Positions 32,865 to 45,051 of a stretch of DNA of 64,000 nucleotides are shown here, piece by piece. Source of the DNA: Ctena decussata (Eukaryota; Mollusca; Bivalvia; Lucinida; Lucinidae); contig OZ022499.1 in the NCBI GenBank assembly GCA_963989385.1, positions 80,279,903 through 80,343,902 on the forward strand. The letters are read 5' to 3'. Position 1 is the first letter of the stretch; the number at the start of each line of letters is the position of its first letter. The notes under the pieces were generated by a model that ran no database searches, was not told the DNA's origin, and saw only the letters and a list, made by a program, of their open reading frames with translations. The translations under genes were made by a program, and so were the position numbers.

Positions 32865-32955
32865 AAGACCGAGAATGTGCGATGAGCGTTCGACGACCGA
32901 GAATGTGCGATGAAAACCGAGAATGTGCGACAAGACCGAGAGTGTGCGATAAAAT
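32865..32955. repeat. Short tandem repeat GACCGAGAATGTGCGA
   Basis: Four to five imperfect copies of ACCGAGAATGTGCGA with variable spacers. No matching array elsewhere in the window. Confidence 0.85.
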
Positions 32956-33319
32956 CCTAATGTGAGTTAAGACCGAGGTGCAGCTTGACTTGGGTTTAGT
33001 TTAAACATATTTTATTCACTTGGGTTTGCGTCTTGCAGTGGCACTATGGAGTTAGTCCGTGCGACCATGGAGACGGTAAACACCAAGACTCTAGAACAGA
33101 ACAGACTTGGGTTTGTTAGACCAAGGTGCCAATCCAATGACTGTGCTAAGCGTAGACCAATATGCTTTTTTATAAACGTTAGTATTGCAGTCAACTAAGT
33201 GTGGCTTGTGCCCTATCCTCACTTCCCGCTCACTTTGACACAGGTACTGAGTGGTTGATTTCGTAACACCCTTGAACGAAGTTGCACTAAATATGCGCCA
33301 TAAGTAACGACTTAAAGAG

Positions 33320-33558
33320 CAAGGGCGTAGCTACCTGTACGCAAATACGCAGGTGCATATTGAAATTTTGTCAATTTGACAAAATTTCAACACGCGCCAG
33401 CGTATTTGCATTCTGAAATGATGTAAAGTAGGCAAGATATCAACATAAACTGACATGACAATATGAAATATCTAAGGGGCTAAACCCCTTGATTTCCTCT
33501 CCAGACGTATAAAAACCTAATTGCGCGTATTAAGTAATGGCCACTAGCTACGTCCCCG
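33320..33558. mobile_element. MITE family 'GGGCGTAGCTA' copy 4
   Basis: CAAGGGCGTAGCTACCTG at the left and, reversed, CGGGGACGTAGCTAGT at the right. The internal hairpin is TTTTGTCAATTTGACAAAA. Imperfect duplication AAGAG / AAGAC. Confidence 0.87.
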
Positions 33559-33559
33559 A

Positions 33560-34320
33560 AGACTACAACTTTGCAGGCAGCTTGAAGCATAAAGTTTTGC
33601 CTTGGGGGTCTCTTAACTAAACGTTATTCTAGGTACGCACCCGGTTTGCATACTAAACTGATGCTCTGTGTACTTATCTTGAATAATCCTCTGAAGTTTA
33701 CATTTTAAGTGTATGCTGTGGGTACGCCCATTCTTGAAAGTTTGCCTAAATAATATTTTGAAAGGTTGCACTTGGCATACACCTTCTATACTGACGGGTC
33801 GATTTATCTGAAAGGAGTAGCCTACATTCCTTTACAACTGGAAATTTGTATCAAACTATTATTTATGGTAAGCACACTGAGAACTCTTTATTGCCGTGGT
33901 TCAAAGGAATTCTATGATTAAGGCGAGGATTTTCCCATTAGACCGGCGCGACAGGTCCGAATTTTCAAAAGTATAAAGTGTGCAAATTTTTCTTAGCAGA
34001 GCTTCCACAAATATGTAAACCGTATGAAATCAGATCATTTGTGATTCAGACCCAAAGACATGGGGAGATAATCCATTCTGACCCTACCTACCCTAAATTC
34101 AAGGTTTTCGCATACCTCATCTTTTGAGGTTATAAAAGTATTGAAACCAGTCATTCATTCCATACATTTTTGTCATAAATGCATGCTAAATACACGCATC
34201 TCACAATACAAAGCAATGATTTTCTTCTTGTTACGCCTGGCTGGCATTTAAACATGCAAAACCATAGTTACACTTCCGGTCAAAACGGCCAAAATAGAAC
34301 GCTTCACTATAATTAAGGTA
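33560..34320. other. Unassigned stretch
   Basis: No gene, RNA or known repeat recognised. Confidence 0.4.
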
Positions 34321-34324
34321 AAAG

Positions 34325-34435
34325 TACCCCCCCCCCCCCCCCCCTCGGTGACCCAGCATTTCCTTCATGCAGCAGGCTTATGTGATCCAAGTACGCAATA
34401 TATATGAGTGGGAAGCTGGGTCACGGGGGGGAACG
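34325..34435. repeat. Poly(C)-ended inverted repeat (GTGACCCAGC)
   Basis: A run of about 20 C followed by TCGGTGACCCAGC is mirrored about 80 bp later by GCTGGGTCACGGGGGGG. The C run has expanded relative to the G run. Confidence 0.75.
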
Positions 34436-34958
34436 ATACTCAGTAAGCCAAAGAAGAAGAATGGTCAACAGTAGCACTGTGATCTTCAAGGATTATATTG
34501 TGTACCATGACCTTGAAATGAAGTCAAGGTCACATATATGTTGTCTGTTATGTAAGTAATGTAAGTCAAAAAAGGGTGAAATGTATACAATAATTCATTA
34601 TTTCAACGATCAGTTTGAGGATAATTTACAATTTATCTCAACAATGACGTCGACGTATGTTTAACGTACTTTACATAGACACAAACAGTTGAAAATTCAT
34701 TTGTCATGCAAGTTACATGTCATAGTCAAAAATGCAAAGCAGAAGTCAGTGATCCGTATAACTTTTTTATCATGGGGAAAATTCACGCCTTAACCATAGA
34801 AGTCCTTTCTCATTTATCGAAGTTTCGAGTTCTCAGACTAGTGTGGTAGTTATCTCCCCTAAACCTACGCAATGGCTGCGATTCTTGTTGGTCATATATG
34901 ATAAAAAAATAGTTCTCAAACTTCGTTATTAGAGAAATGTGATCATTGTTCGACTATT

Positions 34959-35216
34959 AGAGCCGCGACACGAGAAAACTAACAAAGTTGTGCACAAAGC
35001 GAAAACTCAGATCAGTCTGGGCATCCCCCCCGCCCCCCCCCCCACCCCCCAGTCTGATCAGAGTTTTTGCTTTGCGCTTAAAGGTATCTATGGTCTATGC
35101 TACCTCCATGCGGACAGCGAAGACTCTGATCAGACTGGGCGGATGCCCAGGCTGATTTGAGTCTGCGCTGGGCGCACAACCACTAAGGCTTTGTTGGTTT
35201 TCTCGTGTCACGGCTC
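34959..35216. mobile_element. Foldback family F1 copy 5, with a C-run insertion
   Basis: GAGCCGCGACACGAGAAAAC and its mirror. An irregular C-rich tract at about 35026-35050 interrupts the left arm just before CAGTCTGATCAGA. Confidence 0.88.
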
Positions 35217-35493
35217 ATTTATCTTTAAGGTTGCTCTTGATATGCGCCTAACATAATAGGTTGCAGATTACAGCACTTGGCTTGAAAATAGAGAGTTCCA
35301 CTTAGTCTGTTCTGGCTACAGACCCTATGTCCAATATATCTCCTGCAAAGGAACATAGGATCTGACCACCAGAATATTATACAGATTTGACTGGAGCCAG
35401 GCTAAGTTCCACTCAAAGATGTTGCTACTCACTGGAGCGTTAGTGGTTTTATATTACTGCTCATGAATACACTCACCGAGACTGTTATTTTCG

Positions 35494-35519
35494 CTTTTTT
35501 TTTTTTTTTTTTTTTTTTC
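35494..35519. repeat. Poly(T) tract
   Basis: A run of about 26 T. Confidence 0.95.
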
Positions 35520-35659
35520 TTTTTCCTTTTTTGCTGAGCGTCTTGTTCCCATGCTTTCAAGTTTCTACTTTTTCAAGATTTGTTTCAATTTTGCTCAAGG
35601 TTTACATAACTTATACTTTTATCTTGAACTTGTGCGTAGGGGAATGCAACTTTTTATCT

Positions 35660-35995
35660 TTATACCCCCAAACAAACTTTAGTTTGGGCCTGTTCATTCA
35701 ACCGTCTGTCGGTAACGCTTTTTGGTAGCTGGGAAACGCAAGAACCGCTTATGCTAGGGTCTTGAAATTTGATATGTGGCATTTACATGAAAAATAAGCA
35801 GACCCGTATTTTTTCCCCGCCGGTCTTGTCGTTTAGAAGTTGTGCTCCTTTCTCGACTTTGTCATTTTATATAGGGAAAATCTTCTGACCAAAATATCTG
35901 ATATTTGGCATAGTTATACATTATGGGATGAAACTTCATTAGAGGCAAGCATATGGTTGGGGGCATAGTGTTTCATAAACGCATTTTCTAGTTAA
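35660..35995. repeat. Dispersed repeat 'TATACCCCCAAACAAACTTTAG'
   Basis: The opening hairpin AAACAAACTTTAGTTTGGGC and the closing GGGGGCATAGTGTTTC follow the same design as the repeat at 25503 (TATACCCC..., closing near GGCGGGATATC). No coding frame. Confidence 0.5.
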
Positions 35996-36844
35996 ATCTT
36001 GTTCTGGTATTTATCTTATTAGCTTGAAGTTTGTATCTTAAAAGGTACTCTAGCTAAGCACTTTAATTCTTTAAGCCCAAGTGACGAAATTAGCAAAAGG
36101 ACAAGGTGCGCTAGTGTATTGCCAGCGGCCTAAAATTTTGGAAAAAATGAAACTCGACACAGCCTATTACCACCACCGTCGGCGAACGTAACAACATAAG
36201 AACTATCGCATGCGCACACAAAAATGACGTCATTACGTAACGTGACGTCATTTCGCAACGTCAAAGACGCTATGTTTGCGGTTTTTTGCAAGAAAAGGAA
36301 CAAATTCAGATACGTTTTGCAAAATAAAATATGACCGCATGGCTGTACCAACTCGATTTTTTGTACAGATGGTCGGAAGAAAGTAACCGACAGATTGTCA
36401 AAAGCTCTACTTGGTACACGCATGCGATCATTTTTTAATTTTACGTTTTTTGTCTGCAGCTGCTGTAGAATTGTAGGTTTAACCGTTTGTTTCTAACATT
36501 TTAATCAATAATTGGTCCAAACAATTCCCAAAAAACCTATGAAAACATGTATATTGAACATCAATTACGTTGTTTGAGCATCATCCAGTCGGAACAACAG
36601 TAACAGCAATGAGCAAAGAGCATCAATTCTGTCAATGTGTCTTCATCAATTCTACATGTCGTGCCCAGTCAAGTCATCAAGTATCATTTCACATTCTTTA
36701 TTTGCCTCCAGTGTATATACGGAGCAAAGGCGGTATTTGTAAAAGCTTTGTAGATATCGTGACCGGACTGCATAATGAACACAACGGTGATACTGTGTGC
36801 GTGCATGTACCATTAATTTGATTAGTAGTCTATGTTTTGATAGG

Positions 36845-37018
36845 AAGGATGGATGACTTGCGATCTACGTCCCTTTCAACGGTATTTCAGTCATATTAGG
36901 ACGATGGTAGGGTGATAGCGAAAGGCTGTGTGTAATGGAATCCCGTTTACGATTGAGGGGCTCGAACCCGGTACTGCTAGATCAGTAAACCAGTGCTTAA
37001 CCTAGCTACCGTGTGTCC
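36845..37018 (-). mobile_element. SINE A copy (minus strand)
   Basis: On the minus strand GGTAGCTAGGTTAAGC, TTTACTGATCTAGC and GGGTTCGAGCC match the head of the copy at 57041. ACACAGCCTTTCGCTATCAC, TAATATGACTGAAATACC and TCATCCATCC match its body and tail. Confidence 0.8.
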
Positions 37019-38429
37019 TTAGAGAGGATGAGCGAGTTTGGGGGCGGGGCAGGTGTTCGGCAAGAGAGAAAGAGAGGAGCGAGAGAGACAGAGAGTATTC
37101 ACCTATCACTATCTATGGAGACCGGCTTTAAAGGTTTGATTGTTCAATTTTTAACTCTATGCACAACGCGAATATCCGCGCGAATTTGATTGACATCGCG
37201 TGAAAATGGACCTTAAAAGATGGATACACAGAAATCAGCCTGCGATTTTGCGCAAACTGGTCATAATATTTACTTGTCGCAAGATTCCTAGACCGTATAT
37301 TCAAAAGAGAAAGTGCTGTCAAAAAATTCGCGGATGCGCACGTTAATCAGGGTCCTTCCACTTTGTATATGCAGTGTGGTTTATATTTATAAGTAATCGC
37401 AAACTTGTCCATTACCTTCTGCGGCATTTGTATGATTTCGAGGTGTCTTCGTAAATAGCTTCATTTTATAAAACAATAACAGTTGCTTCGGACAAATGAC
37501 ATTAGTACGGGGTAACTGTTTTTACATCAAACTCGGCCTCATATATCCCGAGATATAACTTAATTTCTTTCCTTGCTCAAGATTATTTTTCCGAGAAACG
37601 ATATTTACCGTCATTGCACGTGACTGTGACATACTAAGGCCATCTTGGTACTATCGTTGGCCAAAATATATTTCTTCATAGTCTTATAGTACCATCAGAG
37701 GAAGATGATCTACAATGCATCTTAAATGTTTTATCAGTATGCTGTGGTCAAAATGATAGTGTGATTTGAACAAAAAGTAGTAATACTGTCCATTTTAGCC
37801 GCCCCCCCCCCACCTACCCGCCTGGAAAAACTGCATAATAATGTAAATATCGCATTTCTACAGTGAGTGTGGACTGTCCGTACAACTGGGAAGATGGGTA
37901 TTTATATTGTTATTCTGTGCATGCTGTGACTTCCTGATCATTTGTTTGGTCTGGGTGGTGAGACGGTGCAGTCTGGAGCGGAATAGGAAGATCTGCATTT
38001 CTTGGCGATATCAATTCATAATTCTGAACAGTTTTAAAATGTGAAAAAATGCATGTTTGTATATACCTTAGCTCTAGATAGAAGGGAGTGTTTGGTCATG
38101 GTTGGGGGCGGCGGTTCTGTTAGATCTTTGGGGAGGCATATATTGTGGCCCCTCATCTCAGCCGCCTCGACGAGGCAGTTCGGATGAGGGGTTACAACCT
38201 GTGTTTTCCATGGAAAGTGGGGAACATAGCCCCCCTTTTTTTGTCAAGTAGCCCCTTATCTCTCTCTTCTCTGGACCACCCATTTATTTTCTGGAAAGTT
38301 ATTCTAATTACTGTATGTTATACAGCTGAAATAGTCTCTTATAATTCTATTTAAAAATGGCATGGTTCCGTTTATTATCATGCATTGTTATTTTATGTAT
38401 ATCATTTATATTATATGTACTTTGATTGC
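37019..38429. other. Unassigned stretch
   Basis: A short GA-rich tract lies at about 37063-37095 and a C run at 37801-37811. No gene, RNA or family-level repeat recognised. Confidence 0.4.
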
Positions 38430-38650
38430 GGTGGTTATACCACTTTCCCTACCTGTGCTTTCGACCGAGCCAGTCAGTTACCAAACATGCAAACGTGGCT
38501 GTCGACCGAGACAATCGACAACAGTATCAGCTCGGTCGACAGCCATTTACAAAAGTATTATTTACTGTTGTTGGTAATGCCTACCACTGATTTCTCGGTC
38601 GACAGCCATTTTGTATAGTACCGTTTCGGTCGACAGCATGGGTAGCAAAA
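38430..38650. repeat. Repeat with TCGGTCGACAGCCA boxes, copy 2
   Basis: CCCTACCTGTGCTTTCGACC, GTGGCTGTCGACCGAGAC, CTCGGTCGACAGCCATTT (twice) and TTCGGTCGACAGCATGGGTA. The order of boxes mirrors parts of the copy at 25085-25345. Confidence 0.75.
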
Positions 38651-38682
38651 TTATTAACACTGTGATGATAAAACTGAATAAA

Positions 38683-38717
38683 CTACTACTACTACTACTA
38701 CTAATAATAATAATAAT
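38683..38717. repeat. (CTA)n/(ATA)n microsatellite
   Basis: CTACTACTACTACTACTAAT running into AATAATAAT. Confidence 0.95.
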
Positions 38718-39235
38718 GGAAGATCGTTTTCACCATTTGCACTCGTATGGCTTTGTATGACATATTTTTCTCAATACTTGGTCATAATAAGAATAGCGAA
38801 TTCAAATTAGTTTGCGTAATCACGCTCAGTGTCTTCGTTCATCTCTCTGCCAATCCTGCTGAAGGATCATGGGAACCCGCAAAGGGTTGGTCAGACTACT
38901 TGCATGTGCAAGCTGACTTGCGTTTGCTCTAGCCTGCTGAAGGGCCGCAAGGGAGATTAGTTCTGTACTAATTGTGTTACCCTCTTGAAACAAAGTCTTT
39001 ATTATTATTATTATTAGTCGCAATGCCTCATACTGGAATTTCCATTCGCCAGTTCATACATATTTAGCGGTGGTGGTCATATAGTTTCTTTGGCAAACAT
39101 TTTGCGTTAACACGGAGCAAAATATCTGTCCGAACATTAACGTTTTTAACGTTCATGACACGTGATTATTATTTGCTAACGTTTGAAACAGGTTAAAACA
39201 ATCTCCACAATTTTGCACGTGAAGTATCAATACCC

Positions 39236-39255
39236 TCTCTCTCTCTCTCTCTCTG
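39236..39255. repeat. (CT)n microsatellite
   Basis: A short CT run. Confidence 0.9.
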
Positions 39256-39399
39256 TATTTAATTTTTCATTTAGTGCACATTTTTGGACCGATGTGATCA
39301 GTGTCTGCACTGTTGGCACAATGCTTGCAACGAGGCTTGTAATTAATGCAAGTTGTATATCTTTTTACTTATTGTTTATCCGATAATTTTATGCCCTTG

Positions 39400-40338
39400 A
39401 TATTCGGACACAATATGTATAACCAGACAATATGGACTTTGATCGAGCCTCTCTGATCCGGGTCTGCTATGCTTTCCAGCTAACTGTCCAGGCAGTGGCT
39501 GTGTCATGCTACCCATACTTGTGTATGCATTGTACTTTATTTGCAATACATACCCTAAAGAAGCTTCTCCTGTCATAAAATCTGATCCGAGTCTGTAAAG
39601 TTTGCATATTATCTGGTTAAACACTGGAGGTCCTGATCAAGCTGCTTTTGTGATTATTCGAATTCCATATGTTTCCTTTGCGCAGGACAAGTGTGTTATT
39701 CTATGCAGTTGTATTCAAGCCGTGTCGCACATACGAGAAGTTATAGCTGCGTTCGCATTCCAAGACACGCATGCGCAAGCTGTTCACTCTTCAGAAATCA
39801 AAATTGCAAACTATGCTTACATGTAATAATAAAGTACATGCTCTGACTGGACATGCATGTAAGCAGGCTGGTCTGGGCATGCGTAGTCTGCATGTCTCGT
39901 AAAATTGTCTTTTAGCGACGCGGCTCATTTGTATCTGAATTATTTGTTCATGAAGTTTATCCTTATTAAAATGAAATATGTATATATTGCTTTTGCAAAC
40001 GTTTTCTATTTTGTCTTCTGTTGTGTAATGATAGCGGCAACATAGACCTTTGAACGAGCTGTCTGGTCATCACCTACCTTGTTCTTTCAATTGGAAGCAA
40101 CAGTAATTGATGTCTTCATACCTGAATCACACATTGCAACACATTGTGTCTGATAAAACTGAGTTAAAAACTGGAACAGTTAATTCGGTGCCGGATTTAA
40201 AAGAACAATACCGGCCGCCAATGAAGAAGCTACATATGGCAGTTTGCGTGCATCGGAATTAGAAGTCCTATGGTGGCATGACAAAAATTATATCCTGACC
40301 AGCTGTAATTCACTCTGAAAACAAATGATAAAATGCGT

Positions 40339-40369
<31 letters not shown>

Positions 40370-41310
40370 GGGGGAGTTGTTTGTTTTTTAATATCGGACC
40401 TCAGAATAGTATAGAACTGAGGCGAAAAACAAAACAATTTTCTTTTTATTTTCATTATTTTTTTTTCTTTTCATTTTAAAGCATTTTAACTTTTCCTTCC
40501 CTCGCCTTGTTTTTTCCTCACCTTACTTTTTTACGTTTACCGTTTTTCTTTCTATGACATTGAGTCCCTTTCAACAGTTTCAGTCAACAGTTTCAGTCTT
40601 ATCGAGATACTGGGTCTCCGTTGACTATTGAATAAGAGCGCTTACTCTTAAACATCAGGTGTTTCACCGCTGTCAGTTCGAGCCTTGGCCGGCGCACAAA
40701 TGAGAAAACCAAGTTCTTGGGAATATTTTCCCCGGGATCTCCATGTTTTTGCCCATCTTCGAGTAACGATCGGCTTAAGTTTAAAAAACATCATATCGAG
40801 ACCGTGGTACGATACTTGTGCAATGTAACTCGTTTACGATGTGAAAGTTTCTACAGGGACCCGGTAGCGTTAGCACAAGAAGCCTGCACTGCTTACCTTT
40901 TGTATTATAGTTATTTGCAATACGAATTATTAAAATATGCCTGTTTCACGTTTTCTATAATCGGCAAACATTTCTATAGAGAAATATTGCGCGACAATGG
41001 TGTCTGTTAGGAATAAAGACAACATCAATTTCTAACAGTTTAACAATATAAACAATACATGCCATGCACTAAGAACAGCAAGACACGGAATAACGTTGTG
41101 ATTCGCGCGACGTCACGTTAAGCGACAGAAACGTCACCGAAAATCTTTGAACCCCAGACGTATTTAAATCGCTCTCTCTGAAAGATGGAATAAGATATTC
41201 ATTCAATTTTATCGTTTTTCATCTAGTTAGACTCTATATAACAGCTCATAAATGTTTTACCAAAAACTAAGGATAGGCCGAAAACCGCCCTTAGCGCACC
41301 TTGTCCTTTG
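39400..41310. other. Unassigned stretch
   Basis: No supported gene. Poly(T) at 40339-40361. At 40540-40700 a stretch has a B-box-like GTTCGAGCC and could be an eroded tRNA-derived repeat. Confidence 0.35.
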
Positions 41311-41317
41311 CAAACAG

Positions 41318-41400
41318 CATAGATCCTGATGAGGCGGCTCATCACCTAGATTTACACTGTTTGCCTTCTAGTCTTTTAATTCTAAATATGAAATGTCTTG
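41318..41400. repeat. Hairpin repeat family H1 (GCAAACAG...GATCC)
   Basis: GCAAACAGCATAGATCCTGA, GAGGCGGCTCATC and CTAGATTTACACTGTTTGCC form a stem. Relatives: 48440-48540, 56755-56900, 59277-59350 and 61350-61444 with its continuation after 61634. Each is followed by a shared AGTCTTTGAATTCTAA-like phrase. Confidence 0.75.
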
Positions 41401-41817
41401 GAAAAGGCATTTTGACGTAAATTTTGTCGTCTGCTTTTTGGTGTTTAAAGAGAAGTTTATACCTTTAAATGAGGTTCGCTCTGAGAAGGAGACTAGAACG
41501 GCAACATAATGTGTAACCCATCTATGCCTAGTGTCCTATAAAAAGGACATTGGCAAACAGTGTCAACCCATATCAGATGCCACAGAACGCAGCATCTGAT
41601 CAAGGTCTACAATTTTGCAGAAGAAAAATGGGTATTTTTCTTAAAAGGAAATAAACAAGAGCTGTCGCCTGACAGCATAGCTCGCCTGAATAGGTGCTTG
41701 CCAATCACACAGTCGCTATGGTAGTGTGGACTGCTATGCATATAACCTCAGGCAAGCATGTCCATAATGACAACACATTTATAAACAAAAGCTATCTCAG
41801 AAATAAGTCTTAAAATA

Positions 41818-41820
<3 letters not shown>

Positions 41821-41848
<28 letters not shown>

Positions 41849-41849
41849 C
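41821..41849. repeat. Poly(A) tract
   Basis: A run of about 28 A. Confidence 0.95.
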
Positions 41850-41889
41850 ATAAAATTTCAACTGAGTCCATCGTGGCACTATGAAATTA

Positions 41890-42600
41890 TGTCTTCATTA
41901 ATATTAAACTTTAACTAAAATCTTTAAGTCCATGACCTTGACTTCAAGGTCATCCAGTGGGGTAAGTATATAGTGTTTTGTAAAAACTCAAAACATCTAA
42001 CATGTCTAAAATCAGTTCAAGTGTAAACTAAATCTCTGCCAAGCATTATGAATCGGTATGCAATTAGAAAACTTTAATAGAGACCAAATTTCCTAAGTCC
42101 CTGACCTTGACATCTAGGTCACTGAGCGGGGCTGGGGTAGTACTCTGTAAAACTTTGGACTAATATCTAACTACAGTTCAAATATAAAAAGAATTCATCA
42201 ATGGGTTCAGGAGATATGTGTCTTCAAATCATCCAATAAATAAAAAGACACTTTTTTAAGTCCATTACATTGACATCACTGAGGGGGGTGGAGGTAGTAC
42301 GTATGAAAACTTTGAACCAATATCTAACTACAGTGCAAGTATCAAAGGAATCCATCCATGGGTTAAGGAGATATTGGGCTTTATAAAACATTGACCAGAA
42401 CATCCAGTCCAAAAAAACTCCAAATTTTCTAAGTCCATGACCTTGACATCAAGGTCAAAGAGTGGGGTGGGGTGGTACCCTGTTAAAGTTTGGACCAATA
42501 TCTAACTACAGTGCAAATATCAAAAGAATCCATCCATGGGTTAGGGAGATATAGGTCTTTAAAAAACTTTAACCAAAACATCCAATCTGGACACCGACGC
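41890..42600. repeat. ~168-bp tandem repeat carrying TGACCTTGA..TCAAGGTCA palindromes
   Basis: Four decayed units with CTAACTACAGTGCAAGTATC, AATCCATCCATGGGTTA and GACCAATATC. The palindrome TGACCTTGACTTCAAGGTCA is at 41933-41952, with variants at 42102-42121 and 42438-42457. The third unit has lost it (about 42263). Spacing is about 168 bp or its double. Confidence 0.82.
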
Positions 42601-42639
42601 GGACGCGGAAGAGTCCACCATGCATAAATGGGTTATCAT

Positions 42640-42747
42640 CCCAGCAGGCGCATTACGTCAAAATGACGTCGTATTGACATCGATGTGACGTCATCATGTC
42701 GCCTCGACGTCAATACGACGTCATTTCGACGTTATGTGCCCACTGGG
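42640..42747. mobile_element. ACGTC-rich MITE, copy 4
   Basis: CCCAGCAGGCGCATTACGTC and GTTATGTGCCCACTGGG as ends. The interior has AATGACGTCGTATTG, GTGACGTCATC and CGACGTCAATACGACGTC. Confidence 0.85.
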
Positions 42748-42749
42748 AA

Positions 42750-43990
42750 AAGAATGCAGAGCAAACCATTTTTAAAAGATACAAGTTTACATCAAACTGT
42801 TGTTTAAAATTGGTTCAAGTATTTTAAAATACCCTTTTATCCGCAAACTTGGAACTAATATTTAAAGTGGGTATCTAGAGTCATGCTAATGAGATGCACA
42901 TTCCAAGCAAGCTTTCAAGATACAATCTCCAAGTTAATTGTTCAAAGTGCATACTTACACCAACAGCAATATTTATAGATTGCAGCCTTCAGACTTACTT
43001 TAGCTGCATGTTAGATAAATCATTAAACTATCTCCAGATACAAACTTCAAGTTACTACATGTACTACCCCTAGATGCAGATACGCTATCAAATAAAGGTT
43101 TAAGAATTGCATCCTGCCAACCATAAGAGGAAGGGTGAACAAGTTGTCCAGTGCTATGACCCTGTGCCCACCAGCAAAGGATGAAAGTCTGGAAGGGGGC
43201 GGAACTACAGTCTTACTGATAAAATCAATACCAATCGTCTTATTGATAAAAATTAATCTCAATAAACTGTCAGTCATTTCCCGGGTAAATTTTCTACACA
43301 AAAAGCAACCAATCAGATCAGTTATTGGAGCTTTATGACTTGCTGGAGATGTTTACCCTTAGGTGTCTAGAAAAATGCCGAGATTAGCTACATAATTCTG
43401 CCTTTTATAATCCACCTAAGCCTTAAAGTCTCCATAGTCCTATCAAAGATAAAAACTGTCAAAATACAAATCATTTTGAAACCAGTACAGCCTTCAGAAT
43501 TGATGAAAATATGTCCGTTGATGTGCTTTTTGTAGCATATAACTGGCAAAAAAGAAGGAACAAGGTATTTTTAAAAAATGATGTCTCTCCATAAAAATAC
43601 GGGTTTCGTCTCTAGTTCCCCGTTAAGCAATGCAATAATGCAACAGCGGCATCATCAATGGAATCCTTGCCTAATTTTTTTGTAGATTGTATTTTTATCA
43701 CCTGTTAAACGCCTATACCTTATATTTTTACCGCCTGTACGTTGTATTTTTATCATGAAATAAAGCTTGTGAAATCGAAAGTAGGTCATTTTGGTTGGCA
43801 ACTAAAATGACCTAGTTATTTTTTCGAATCTATTTTATGGTAAACTCAAGGACGTTTTGATTTTTCAAAGCCGGCCAATCACGATAATAATGGCGAAACT
43901 GTAGTGAGAGGTTTGCAGCGATGCCTCATGATAAAATATTTCATGCTGATAGAGCAATGGGGCCTTTAAAGACAAATACATACTGTCAGG
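42750..43990. other. Unassigned stretch
   Basis: No gene or clear repeat. Short frames on both strands near 43050-43340 show no motif. Confidence 0.35.
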
Positions 43991-43994
43991 GATG

Positions 43995-44130
43995 GCAACT
44001 CTGCCATTTTCACATTTGCCTCCCTTCTCAATGGGGATCTAATCTTACAACAAAGAATTTGCTCCTCTAGGAGCAAATTCTCTCCTGTAAGAGTATATCC
44101 CTTTTTGGAAGGGTTTTTGTCGGCCAGTGA
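43995..44130. mobile_element. Foldback family H2 (AAGAATTTGCTCC) copy 1
   Basis: TTTGCCTCCCTTCTCAATGG, then the stem AAAGAATTTGCTCCTCTAGG / GAGCAAATTCTCTCC, then GGAAGGGTTTTTG. Relatives: 50100-50230, 58978-59095, 61706-61775 (weak), 63925-64000 (cut by window end) and a partial at 62655-62690. Confidence 0.8.
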
Positions 44131-44215
44131 AGCTGATGTCAGAAAAGTCGTCCCCCTTCGAAAAAATGGTGAAAAGACAAGGCAGATATATCCACACACC
44201 TAGTGATTAGACTGA

Positions 44216-44325
44216 TTTCAGTCGAAGATGTTAAAAATTCTTTAAACCCTATATTCATATTTTACAAATTTTCCTTCTCTCTAAAATATACTCCTGGCTC
44301 CAACATCTTCGACTGATCAAATCTG
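44216..44325. repeat. Inverted repeat AGTCGAAGATGTT copy 1
   Basis: CAGTCGAAGATGTTAAAAAT and AACATCTTCGACTGAT enclose about 75 bp of pyrimidine- and A-rich DNA. A second copy is at 46575-46675. Confidence 0.78.
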
Positions 44326-45051
44326 TTTCTCTGATACAGAATGGCATCCTGCCATATAATTTCACTAACAGTACTTGATCGTCTCTTGAATAAGCATTTT
44401 ATAATAGCTGTCAAGTGCTGACCACAGAAAGATTAATGACCCTTACTAGTATAAAAGGGCTCCCCCGATGATGCCGATCTTCTGAACTTAAAGAATTCTT
44501 CTGTATGTAAACCATGTTGGATAGGTAATATATGCCAAAATTGTTATGCCAAAATCTTTACTGTTAGTAAAAAAGTGAATGTTGTGAAATCTAAAGAATT
44601 TAAAATGGTGGAATTAAGAAAACCAAACTGCGGGGCATACCATGTGGCCTCAACCTCCTTAGAGTTAGGGTAGGTCCAATCCAAACATATGGGGTGTCTG
44701 ATTTCAGTTTAATTATTATTATTTTAATTAAATGCGTATTTAAATATATAAACAGTGTGGGCCCTGATTAGTAGCTGCATTTCTGGCTATACACTGTATG
44801 CCAACCCCTACCCAACTTTTCCGAGCTTCTAGACCTTATGCATTATGGGTAAAAAAACTAAGCCTCTGGTGTTCTCATAAAGCGTTGCTCTTTTCATACC
44901 AGTAATGCAAACCATACATGGAAGTAGGTTATAGGGTGGAAAATAAGCAAATTCGAAAGATGTGTTTAATGTCCAATAGATAATTTGTAAATCGTGAAAA
45001 AAGCATGTGTCTCAAGATACTGAGCCCTCTTAATAAAAGTTAATAAGTAAG

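Noticed and set aside
30641..35216. CRISPR-like array of similar repeats
   Set aside because: Copies are 240-bp foldback transposons at irregular distances, each with its own target duplication; no spacer-repeat periodicity.
36130..36423. 97-codon minus-strand frame
   Set aside because: No domain, contains internal ACGTC repeats (TLRNDVTLRNDV) from repeated DNA.
40540..40700. tRNA-like B box GTTCGAGCC
   Set aside because: No A box, no family match inside the window; too weak to call a SINE.
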